Shown in pieces: positions 1 through 5,930 of a DNA stretch of 11,288 nucleotides. The stretch is from the NCBI GenBank assembly GCA_035544575.1, contig DATKEC010000012.1, positions 1 through 11,288 of the forward strand, given 5' to 3'. The notes under the pieces were generated by a model. The model ran no database searches and was not told where the DNA came from. It saw only the letters and a list, made by a program, of their open reading frames with translations. The DNA is from DATHWB01 sp035544575 (GTDB taxonomy: Bacteria; Actinomycetota; Acidimicrobiia; Spongiisociales; ZC4RG35). Position 1 is the stretch's first letter. Every line of letters starts with the position of its first letter. The position numbers were made by a program, and so were the translations under genes.

Positions 1-99
1 CAGACGGGCTGTCCGCTGGCGGCCGACGCCGGTTTCTCTGAGTTGTGCTCTGGTGACGAGTCCGAGTTGCTGGGCGGCGATGCGAAAGCTGGCTTCCAT
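1..99 (-). CDS. AbiEi-like/DUF559-type protein, N-terminus only (runs off window)
   Basis: The minus strand from ATG at 99 stays open for 33 codons to the window edge. It begins MEASFRIAAQQLGLVTRAQL and continues RETGVGRQRTARL. This looks like the small N-terminal helix-turn-helix seen in AbiEi-type antitoxin domains and in related DUF559 proteins, where an 'IAA..G.VTR.QL...G.....I..R' pattern is typical. An in-frame TGA lies just upstream and no other start codon intervenes, so ATG at 99 is the only reasonable start; I see no clear Shine-Dalgarno sequence. The gene lies downstream of the GH13 gene on the same strand, separated by the hairpin repeat at 141-195. AbiEi-like proteins may act as DNA-binding antitoxins, but solitary members are common and their role is unknown. 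With 33 residues the family call is tentative. Confidence 0.5.
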   Translation of the reverse strand, partial: MEASFRIAAQQLGLVTRAQLRETGVGRQRTARL

Positions 100-140
100 G
101 GCCGCAAGGTGCCGGATTCAGTCGGCCGACTCCAGACTCC

Positions 141-195
141 CGTTTTCGTCACGCGAACCGACACGTTTTTGTGTCGCTCATTCGCTAAGAACGCG
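141..195. repeat. Hairpin-forming repeat, copy 1, at the 3' end of the GH13 gene
   Basis: Positions 151-195 match 1865-1910 with one substitution and one single-base indel. The core is a perfect stem, CGACAC (159-164) with GTGTCG (171-176), around a GTTTTT loop, extended by GCGAA (153-157) with TTCGC (181-185). The GH13 stop codon (178-180, minus strand) lies inside the element, so the last few GH13 residues are encoded by repeat sequence. The position suggests transcription termination or mRNA 3'-end protection for GH13, but there is no U-tract after the stem. Confidence 0.85.
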
Positions 196-1803
196 TACCC
201 ACGCGGCCGAGTCGGGGGGGAGGAGGGAGTCGAAGACCGGGGCGCTCGTGAGGAGCACGTCGGAGTCCGGGAGGCGCACCGCCTCGGGTCCGAAGTTCAC
301 GATGCACTCCACTCCGGAACCGCGCCGGAACGCGATCACCCCGGTGCCCATGTCCAGCCAGACCAGTACCTCGTCGTCGACGAAATGCTCACGTCGCAGA
401 CGCAGCGCCGACCGGTACAGCTCGAGCATCGAGGTCGGGTCGCCTTCCTCGCGGGCAACCGAGAACTCCGCGAACCAGTCAGGCTGGGGGAGCCACGAGC
501 CGTTGTCGCCGAAGCCGAAAGACGGCCCGTCGGATTCCCACGGGATCGGAACCCGGCACCCGTCGCGGCCCTTCTCGGTGTGTCCCGACCGCACCCACAC
601 CGGGTCGTCCACCACCTCGAGCGGCAGGTCGTCGACTTCGCCGAGGCCGAGCTCTTCACCCTGATACAGATAGACGGATCCGGGCAGCGCCAGCATCAGC
701 AGCACAGCCGCTCGAGCCCGGCGCAGCCCAGCGGCGGCGTCGAGCAACGACCGATCGCCGTCGAGCAGCCACACCTTGGCCACCACATCTTTCGGCAGCC
801 CGTACCTGGTGGCATGTCGAACCACGTCGTGATTCGAGAGAACCCAGGTGGGCACGGACCCGACCGACTGGGCGCCGTCGAGTGACGTGGTGATGGCCGT
901 CCGCATCGCTTCGGCGTCCCACGGCGAAGTCAGGAAGTGAAAGTCGAACGACTGGTGGTACTCGTCGGCCCGCACGTATTTGGCCTGCCGTTGCCAGTTC
1001 ACCACCCACGCTTCTGCCACCATCATCGCGTCGGGGTACTCGTCGAGTACCTTCCGCCATTCCCGCACGATCTCGTGCAATTCGTCCCGGTCCCAGTGTG
1101 GATGGTTGGACAGTTCGGTGGCCTCGAGGAGTTCTTCGCCCGACTCGCCGATGTCGGGATAGCTGTGGTCTTTGGCGAGAGAGTGGGCAACGTCGACCCG
1201 GAATCCGGCGGCGCCGCGGTCGAGCCAGAAGCGCAGGACGTCCTGCATGTGGGAGCGCACTTCGGGGTTCTGCCAGTTGAAGTCCGGTTGTGAGATGTCG
1301 AACAGGTGGAGGTACCACTCGCCGTCGTCGACTTGTTCCCAGGCTGACCCTCCGAACACCGCCTGCCAGTCCGACGGCGGTTCGGACCCGTCCGGCCCCC
1401 GTCCCGGCGCAAAGTGGTACCGGTCGCGCTCGGGGCTGGCCGGCCCGGCGGTCAGTGCCTCCTTGAACCAACGGTGCTCCCAGGAGGAGTGGTTGGGAAC
1501 GAGGTCGACGAGGATCCGGATGCCGAACTCGGCAGCCGTGGCGATGAAGGCTTCGGCTTCTTTCAGCGTTCCGAAGCGGGGGTCGATCTGGCGGTAGTCG
1601 GCCACGTCGTAGCCGCCGTCGAGCAGCGGCGAGACGTACCACGGGTTGATCCAGACGGCGTCGACACCGAGGTCTCGCAGGTAGCCGAGTTTGGAGGCGA
1701 GCCCGGCGATGTCGCCGGTGCCGTCGGCGTTGCCGTCTTTGAACGAGCGGATGTAGACCTGATAGACGGCGGCATGACGCCACCACGGGTACGTCTGAGA
1801 CAT
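178..1803 (-). CDS. GH13 family alpha-glucosidase (alpha-amylase superfamily)
   Basis: A 541-residue retaining glycoside hydrolase expected to release glucose from the non-reducing ends of alpha-glucosides such as maltose or isomaltose oligosaccharides. All four classic GH13 regions are visible: region I DLVPNH (100-105), region II GFRVDVAH with nucleophile Asp204, region III AEAW with acid/base Glu264, and region IV SNHD with Asp326 stabilising the transition state. An early D.N.DG.GD loop (23-31) fits the metal-binding loop of oligo-1,6-glucosidase relatives. Val205 directly after the nucleophile is the residue associated with alpha-1,6 preference, but exact substrate specificity cannot be read from sequence. 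No signal peptide is seen, so the protein is probably cytoplasmic. I chose ATG at 1803 because the domain starts at once (PWWRHAAVYQVYIRSF) and the 25-residue upstream extension is an arginine-rich readthrough of the repeat. No transporter or regulator gene is adjacent. Confidence 0.93.
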   Translation of the reverse strand: MSQTYPWWRHAAVYQVYIRSFKDGNADGTGDIAGLASKLGYLRDLGVDAVWINPWYVSPLLDGGYDVADYRQIDPRFGTLKEAEAFIATAAEFGIRILVDLVPNHSSWEHRWFKEALTAGPASPERDRYHFAPGRGPDGSEPPSDWQAVFGGSAWEQVDDGEWYLHLFDISQPDFNWQNPEVRSHMQDVLRFWLDRGAAGFRVDVAHSLAKDHSYPDIGESGEELLEATELSNHPHWDRDELHEIVREWRKVLDEYPDAMMVAEAWVVNWQRQAKYVRADEYHQSFDFHFLTSPWDAEAMRTAITTSLDGAQSVGSVPTWVLSNHDVVRHATRYGLPKDVVAKVWLLDGDRSLLDAAAGLRRARAAVLLMLALPGSVYLYQGEELGLGEVDDLPLEVVDDPVWVRSGHTEKGRDGCRVPIPWESDGPSFGFGDNGSWLPQPDWFAEFSVAREEGDPTSMLELYRSALRLRREHFVDDEVLVWLDMGTGVIAFRRGSGVECIVNFGPEAVRLPDSDVLLTSAPVFDSLLPPDSAAWVRVLSE

Positions 1804-1809
1804 GGGGGG

Positions 1810-1815
1810 AGTATG
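1810..1815 (-). promoter_or_regulatory. Putative -10 element of a leaderless GH13 transcript
   Basis: On the minus strand CATACT (four of six matches to TATAAT) is followed by six C residues and then the GH13 ATG. Transcription would start at or next to the start codon. No Shine-Dalgarno sequence precedes the ATG and no good -35 is visible. This is an inference from spacing only. Confidence 0.35.
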
Positions 1816-1853
1816 GACGCGTCTCCGCTGTCGGCGCACTCCGAACGCCCCTC

Positions 1854-1910
1854 CGCGTTTAGCCACGCGAAACGACACGTTTTTGTGTCGCTCATTCGCT
1901 AAGAAACGCG
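1854..1910. repeat. Hairpin-forming repeat, copy 2, in the GH13/trpC divergent intergenic region
   Basis: A 57-base imperfect palindrome with three nested stems: CGCGTTT (1854-1860) with AAACGCG (1904-1910), GCGAA (1867-1871) with TTCGC (1895-1899), and CGACAC (1873-1878) with GTGTCG (1885-1890). It matches copy 1 at 45 of about 46 core positions. It lies between the two divergent start regions, 51 bases upstream of the GH13 ATG and immediately before the trpC promoter. It could be a dispersed REP-like element, an operator, or an insulator; the sequence does not decide. Confidence 0.85.
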
Positions 1911-1912
1911 GA

Positions 1913-1942
1913 TTGGGGGGTGGGTTTGGGGGGGCGTACGAT
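1913..1942 (+). promoter_or_regulatory. Predicted trpC promoter, leaderless
   Basis: TTGGGG (1913-1918) and TACGAT (1937-1942) are separated by 18 bases. The expected start of transcription, seven or eight bases after the -10, coincides with the trpC ATG at 1950, and there is no normal ribosome binding site, only GGGGG touching the ATG. The spacer is unusually rich in G-runs (1915-1920, 1922-1924, 1928-1934). No tryptophan-rich leader peptide is present. Confidence 0.5.
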
Positions 1943-1949
1943 CCGGGGG

Positions 1950-2714
1950 ATGCTGGAGCCCATCGTCGAGTCGACCCGCCGCCGCATCGGAGACATCCGC
2001 GGTCGGACCGGCGAGTTCCGGACGCGGGCCGCCGACCTCGAACCAGCCCGCTCCTTGGCGAAAGCCCTCGTCGCCGACCGGCTCACGGTGATCGCCGAGT
2101 TCAAGCGCCGGTCCCCGTCCCGCGGGGTGCTCGCCGGTGCCGACCTCGACGCTGCCACCCGGGCCAAGGAGTACGAGGCGGGCGGGGCGGCGGCCATTTC
2201 GGTCCTCACCGAGCCGGACCACTTCGACGGGTCTGCCGAGGATCTCGTCGCCGTCCGCCAGGCCACCGCCATCCCCGTGCTCCGCAAGGACTTCACCCTC
2301 GACGAGTCCCAGATCTGGGAGGCGCGGGTGCTCGGCGCCGACGCCATCCTCCTGATCGTCGCTCTGCTCTCCGACGATCAACTCGCCCACCTGCACGGCG
2401 TGGCCGGCGCCGCCGGGCTCGAGGCACTCGTCGAAGTCCACACCGAGCAGGAATCCCAGCGGGCACTCGCCGTCTCGCCGAGTCTCCTCGGGGTGAACAA
2501 TCGCGACCTGCACACCTTCGAGGTGAACCTCGGCACCGCCGAGCGGATCGCGGCGCGGCTGACCGGAGTTCCGGTGACGGTCGCCGAGTCGGGGATCTTC
2601 ACTGCCGCCGACGCCATCCGCATGCGCCGGGCTGGCTACCACGCGGTGCTGGTGGGCGAGAGCCTGGTGACCTCGGGCGATCCGGCGGCGGCGATCGCGG
2701 AACTGGGCGTCTGA
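1950..2714 (+). CDS. trpC: Indole-3-glycerol-phosphate synthase TrpC
   Basis: Cytoplasmic (beta/alpha)8-barrel enzyme of 254 residues. It closes the ring of 1-(2-carboxyphenylamino)-1-deoxyribulose 5-phosphate to give indole-3-glycerol phosphate with loss of CO2 and water. Family motifs are intact: IAEFKRRSPSRG (48-59) with Glu50 and Lys52, VLRKDF with catalytic Lys113, VEVH with Glu162, NNRDL (183-187), and AESGI (212-216) for phosphate binding. The length is normal for the family. I chose ATG at 1950 because the homologous region starts there (MLEPIVESTRRRI) and the -10 TACGAT sits at leaderless distance; starting at 1920 would add ten glycine/arginine-rich residues. It is the first gene of a tight operon, and its TGA overlaps the trpF ATG by one base (TGATG), which implies translational coupling. 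Confidence 0.97.
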   Translation: MLEPIVESTRRRIGDIRGRTGEFRTRAADLEPARSLAKALVADRLTVIAEFKRRSPSRGVLAGADLDAATRAKEYEAGGAAAISVLTEPDHFDGSAEDLVAVRQATAIPVLRKDFTLDESQIWEARVLGADAILLIVALLSDDQLAHLHGVAGAAGLEALVEVHTEQESQRALAVSPSLLGVNNRDLHTFEVNLGTAERIAARLTGVPVTVAESGIFTAADAIRMRRAGYHAVLVGESLVTSGDPAAAIAELGV

Positions 2715-3316
2715 TGACCTGGGTGAAGGTCTGCGGCCTCCGCACCACCGCCGACGTCAAAGCGGCGACACGTGCCGGTGCCGACGCGGTCGGCTTCGTC
2801 CTCGCCCAGGATTCGCCTCGCGCGATCCGTCCCGACCACGCCGCCCGCCTGATCGCCGACGCCGACCTGCCGAGTTTCCTCGTCACCGTCGACGCCAGCC
2901 CGGCCGAGATCCTCGATCTCGTCGATTTCACCGCCGCGTCCGGCGTCCAACCGCACGGCGCCGATTCGGCCGCCGCCGCCGCCGCCGCCAAGCGGGCCGG
3001 TCTCGCCGTTCTCCGTCCGTTCCGGGTCACCGAGGAGCTCGATCTCTCCGGTGTCCCGGTCAACCAGATCCCGTTGCTCGACACCCACGTACCCGGTCTC
3101 CACGGCGGCACCGGCCTCCGCTTCGACTCCGAGTTGCTGCCCGTCATGGAGCGCGACTGGGTGATGGCCGGCGGCCTCGACCCCGACAACGTGGCCGAGG
3201 CGATCCGCACCCTGTCGCCCTGGGGGGTGGATGCGTCGAGCCGCCTAGAGTCCTCGCCCGGTCACAAGGACCATGACCTGATCGCCGCATTTGTCAGAGA
3301 GGCGAAGCGCGTATGA
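2714..3316 (+). CDS. trpF: Phosphoribosylanthranilate isomerase TrpF
   Basis: A 200-residue TIM-barrel enzyme that converts N-(5'-phosphoribosyl)anthranilate to the substrate of TrpC by an Amadori rearrangement. Visible landmarks are KVCGL with general-base Cys7, LLDT with general-acid Asp123, GGTG (131-134), AGGLDPDNV (152-160), and the C-terminal VDASS..ES.PG.KD phosphate-loop region. Two variations stand out: VQPHG (78-82) where VQLHG is usual, and Arg177 where a small residue (Gly or Ala) normally follows the double Ser. A run of seven GCC codons (2969-2989) gives seven alanines at 86-92. The start follows the trpC stop as TGATG. The stop overlaps trpB as ATGA. A dedicated TrpF contrasts with Streptomyces and Mycobacterium, where bifunctional PriA does this reaction. 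Confidence 0.94.
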   Translation: MTWVKVCGLRTTADVKAATRAGADAVGFVLAQDSPRAIRPDHAARLIADADLPSFLVTVDASPAEILDLVDFTAASGVQPHGADSAAAAAAAKRAGLAVLRPFRVTEELDLSGVPVNQIPLLDTHVPGLHGGTGLRFDSELLPVMERDWVMAGGLDPDNVAEAIRTLSPWGVDASSRLESSPGHKDHDLIAAFVREAKRV

Positions 3317-4497
3317 GCATCGCACGGCTGGATCGCCCCGACGAGCACGGACGCTTCGGCGAGTTCGGCGGCTCCTTCGCCCCCGAGACGCTGATGCCGG
3401 CGCTGGCCGAATTGGATGCCGCCTTCCGCGACGCCTGGTCAGATCCCCGTTTCGTCGACGAGTACCGGACGGTGCTGCGGGACTTCGTCGGCCGCCCCAC
3501 TCCGCTGCACGAGGCGCCGCGGCTATCCGAGAAGCTGGGTGTGCGGGTCGTGCTCAAGCGCGAGGATCTCGCCCACACCGGCGCCCACAAGATCAACAAC
3601 GCCATCGGCCAGGGACTGCTCGCCAAACGGATGGGCAAGCCGCGCATCCTGGCCGAGACCGGCGCCGGCCAGCACGGCGTCGCCACCGCCACCGCCGCCG
3701 CCTTCCTCGGGCTCGAGTGCGACGTCTTCATGGGAACGGTGGACATCGAGCGCCAGCGTCTCAACGTCATCCGCATGGAGATCCTCGGCACCACCGTGGT
3801 GCCGGTGTCCTCGGGGGCCGGGACGCTGAAGGACGCCGTCAGCGAGGCCATGCGCAACTGGGTTGCAACGGTCGAGAACTCCCACTACATCATCGGTTCG
3901 GTGGTCGGTCCGCATCCATTCCCGTGGATGGTGCGCGAGTTTCAGAGGGTGATCGGCGAAGAGGTGCTGGCCCAGATGGAAGGCGACCTGCCCGACGTGG
4001 CGGTCGCCTGTGTGGGCGGCGGGTCGAACGCGATGGGTCTCTTCCACCCGCTGGCCGGCCTCGGGATCGAACTCGTCGGTGTCGAGGCAGGCGGGTTCGG
4101 GATCGAGACGGGCAGGCACGGGGCGTCGATCGGGGCGGGTTCGCCCGGTGTGCTGCACGGCAGCCGCACGTACATGTTGCAGGACGACGACGGTCAGGTC
4201 CTCGAGGCCCATTCGATCTCCGCGGGGCTCGACTATCCGGGCGTCGGTCCGGAGCATTCATTCTTCCACCAACTGGGTCTCGCCCGTTACGAGTCGGTGA
4301 CCGATGCCGAGGCCCTCGACGGCGTGGACCTGCTCGCCCGCACCGAGGGAATCATCCCGGCGTTGGAGAGCGCCCACGCCGTGGCCTGGATCGCCCGCGA
4401 GGCGGAGTCACTCCACGGCAAGACGGTGCTGCTCAACGTGTCCGGCCGGGGTGACAAGGACGTCGAGCAGATCGCGGCGCACCGGAAGCAGGCCTGA
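3313..4497 (+). CDS. trpB: Tryptophan synthase beta chain TrpB
   Basis: PLP-dependent subunit of 394 residues that condenses indole with L-serine to give L-tryptophan in the alpha2-beta2 tryptophan synthase complex. Key motifs are complete: FGEFGGSFAPETLMPAL near the N-terminus, HTGAHKINN with the PLP-forming Lys93, AETGAGQHGVA with catalytic Glu113, the PLP-phosphate loop GGGSNAMG (233-240), and the C-terminal SGRGDKD that contacts the PLP ring nitrogen. The length matches bacterial TrpB1 (about 390-400), not the longer TrpB2 type. Its ATG lies inside the trpF stop (ATGA, four-base overlap) and its TGA shares a base with the trpA ATG, so the two synthase subunits are coupled for balanced production. 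Confidence 0.98.
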   Translation: MSIARLDRPDEHGRFGEFGGSFAPETLMPALAELDAAFRDAWSDPRFVDEYRTVLRDFVGRPTPLHEAPRLSEKLGVRVVLKREDLAHTGAHKINNAIGQGLLAKRMGKPRILAETGAGQHGVATATAAAFLGLECDVFMGTVDIERQRLNVIRMEILGTTVVPVSSGAGTLKDAVSEAMRNWVATVENSHYIIGSVVGPHPFPWMVREFQRVIGEEVLAQMEGDLPDVAVACVGGGSNAMGLFHPLAGLGIELVGVEAGGFGIETGRHGASIGAGSPGVLHGSRTYMLQDDDGQVLEAHSISAGLDYPGVGPEHSFFHQLGLARYESVTDAEALDGVDLLARTEGIIPALESAHAVAWIAREAESLHGKTVLLNVSGRGDKDVEQIAAHRKQA

Positions 4498-5300
4498 TGG
4501 GGCTCGACCGGCTGCGGGCGATGTTCGCCGCCACCCGCGGTGAGGGGCGCGCCGCGTTCCTCCCGTATCTGACCGCTGGGTTGCCGTCGCCGGCGGATTC
4601 GTTGGCCCTGTTCGAGGCGATGGCCGCCGCCGGTGCCGATGGTTTCGAGGTGGGCATCCCGTATTCGGATCCGCTGATGGACGGTCCGGTGATCCAGCAG
4701 GGGAGCGAGCGGGCGCTCGCCGCCGGCACCACCCTCGACATCGGGCTGGTTCTCACCGGGCGGATCGCAGCCGGTACCGGTCTGCCCACCCTGGCCATGA
4801 CCTACGCCAATCCGGTCTTCCGGCGCGGGGTCGACGTCTTCTGCGGTGCGCTCGCCGAATCAGGGGCCGACGGCATCATCGTCCCCGACCTCCCTGTCGA
4901 CGAGGCCGGCCCGGTGCTGCGAGCGGCGCAGCGTCACGGGCTGGGAACGGTGTTGTTCGTGGCGCCGACGTCGGACGATTCCCGTATCCGTCTGGTGGCG
5001 GCCGCCGATCCAGTGTTCATCTACGCGGTGGCCGAGATGGGGGTGACCGGCGAGCGCGGCGAGGCGAGCTCGCATGTGGTGTCGCTGGCCGAACGCATCC
5101 GGGCGGTGACCGATGCGCCAATCGTTTTCGGCGTAGGGATCTCGACACCCGAGCAGGCGAAGGCGGCCGCCGAGGTGGGTGACGGGATCATCGTCGGCAC
5201 TGCGCTCGTCCGCCGCGTGCTGGAATCGTCTGACCCTTCCGACGCCGCTTCGAAGCTGGCTGCCGCAGTCTCGGAGATCGCCGCCGCACTCCGCAACTGA
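4497..5300 (+). CDS. trpA: Tryptophan synthase alpha chain TrpA
   Basis: A 267-residue TIM-barrel subunit that cleaves indole-3-glycerol phosphate to indole and glyceraldehyde 3-phosphate; indole is channelled to TrpB. The diagnostic segment FEVGIPYSDPLMDGPVIQ (50-67) carries both catalytic acids, Glu51 and Asp62. Other landmarks are FLPYLTAGLP (21-30), IIVPDLP, and GVGISTPEQ followed by GIIVGTALV at the phosphate site. The loop AEMGVTGER replaces the more common SR.GVTG.R but keeps GVTG. It is the last trp gene; downstream come a structured inverted repeat and a convergent tRNA gene, so the operon appears to end here. trpE, trpG and trpD must be elsewhere. Confidence 0.97.
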   Translation: MGLDRLRAMFAATRGEGRAAFLPYLTAGLPSPADSLALFEAMAAAGADGFEVGIPYSDPLMDGPVIQQGSERALAAGTTLDIGLVLTGRIAAGTGLPTLAMTYANPVFRRGVDVFCGALAESGADGIIVPDLPVDEAGPVLRAAQRHGLGTVLFVAPTSDDSRIRLVAAADPVFIYAVAEMGVTGERGEASSHVVSLAERIRAVTDAPIVFGVGISTPEQAKAAAEVGDGIIVGTALVRRVLESSDPSDAASKLAAAVSEIAAALRN

Positions 5301-5317
5301 ACGCTGAGAGAAAAGGT

Positions 5318-5410
5318 GCAACGGCCACCGTTTTGGTGACCGGTCATCTCAGCCAGGGAGTGGGGGGAGTGGGGATGCGGCCAAGATGCTTACGGTCCGG
5401 TGGCCGTTGC
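5318..5410. repeat. 13-bp perfect inverted repeat between trpA and tRNA-Leu (possible bidirectional terminator)
   Basis: GCAACGGCCACCG (5318-5330) is the exact reverse complement of CGGTGGCCGTTGC (5398-5410). The 67 bases between hold the palindrome TGACCGGTCA (5337-5346) and G-runs (5356-5374). An alternative local hairpin, CGGCCACC (5322-5329) with GGTGACCG (5335-5342) and a GTTTT loop, has one mismatch. The site lies exactly where trpA and tRNA-Leu transcription converge. There is no U-tract, so a termination role is inferred from position. Confidence 0.55.
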
Positions 5411-5452
5411 GCATCGGACGTTACAGGTGCGCGTTGTGCGCGTACGGGATTG

Positions 5453-5535
5453 TGCCGGAGGTGGGATTCGAACCCACACGCCCGTGAAGGCAATGGATTT
5501 TGAATCCATCGAGTCTGCCGTTTCTCCACTCCGGC
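5453..5535 (-). tRNA. tRNA-Leu (anticodon CAA)
   Basis: The minus strand folds as a class II tRNA. The acceptor stem is GCCGGAG (5' end at 5535) with CTCCGGC plus discriminator A; the anticodon stem is ATGGA/TCCAT with loop TTCAAAA giving anticodon CAA; there is a long variable arm; and the T arm is GTGGG-TTCGAAT-CCCAC. It decodes UUG. CCA is not encoded at the 3' end; the next bases are CAA. The long variable arm and the anticodon both indicate leucine. Confidence 0.96.
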
Positions 5536-5545
5536 CGAAGCGGGA

Positions 5546-5574
5546 AGAATAGAGCATTCCCCGGAACCGATAAA
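5546..5574 (-). promoter_or_regulatory. Predicted tRNA-Leu promoter
   Basis: On the minus strand TTTATC (5574-5569) and TATTCT (5551-5546) are 17 bases apart. This places transcription start a few bases before the mature tRNA 5' end at 5535. The -10 matches four of six consensus positions and the -35 is weak. Confidence 0.4.
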
Positions 5575-5626
5575 GCGGGCACCCGCATCGAACACCTGTA
5601 CGACGGTCCGGCGCCTTGTACGATTC

Positions 5627-5908
5627 GTGCCCATCGTGCGGATCACCAGGAAACTGTTCAGGGTCACCGACCAGATCCGGTCGCTGCAAGCCGAGCGCGG
5701 CCAGGTGTGGAGCGAACTCGAGTTCCATCGCCACATCAACGACGACGCCCAGCGCGACGCCGCCGTCTCGGAGTTCAACGAGGACAAGCTGGAGGCCACG
5801 GCCACCGCCGCCGACGTCCGCCGTTTCGAGCGGCACCTGGCGAAGGTGGACAAGGACTTGGCCCGGCTGGAGCGCAAACGTCAGTCGCTGCTCGCCAGGC
5901 TGGACTGA
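5627..5908 (+). CDS. Small coiled-coil hypothetical protein upstream of polA
   Basis: A 93-residue, highly charged protein. From about residue 9 onward it reads as two amphipathic helices: LFRVTDQIRSLQAERG, then DVRRFERHLAKVDKDLARLE with heptad-spaced Leu/Val/Phe, ending KRQSLLARLD. It has no signal peptide, membrane segment or catalytic motif. I do not recognise a named family; a helical-hairpin or self-associating protein is the safest description. GTG at 5627 is used here. GTG at 5636 (VRITRKLFRV) is a serious alternative because a TACGAT -10-like sequence at 5619-5624 would put transcription start close to both, again a leaderless pattern. The stop is 22 bases before the polA ATG, so the two are probably co-transcribed. 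Confidence 0.7.
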   Translation: MPIVRITRKLFRVTDQIRSLQAERGQVWSELEFHRHINDDAQRDAAVSEFNEDKLEATATAADVRRFERHLAKVDKDLARLERKRQSLLARLD

Positions 5909-5930
5909 AGCCGAAGTAGCGTCCGAGCCG

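Noticed and set aside
656..1786. 376-codon minus-strand open frame inside the GH13 gene
   Set aside because: Its translation is arginine-rich without domains; it is a shadow of the GH13 frame, which has all catalytic motifs.
1804..1949. Tryptophan leader peptide or T-box upstream of trpC
   Set aside because: No Trp codon cluster, T-box consensus or antiterminator pairing is visible, and the promoter leaves no room for a leader.
3523..4257. Minus-strand open frame antisense to trpB
   Set aside because: Histidine/glycine-rich translation with no family resemblance; trpB is intact on the other strand.
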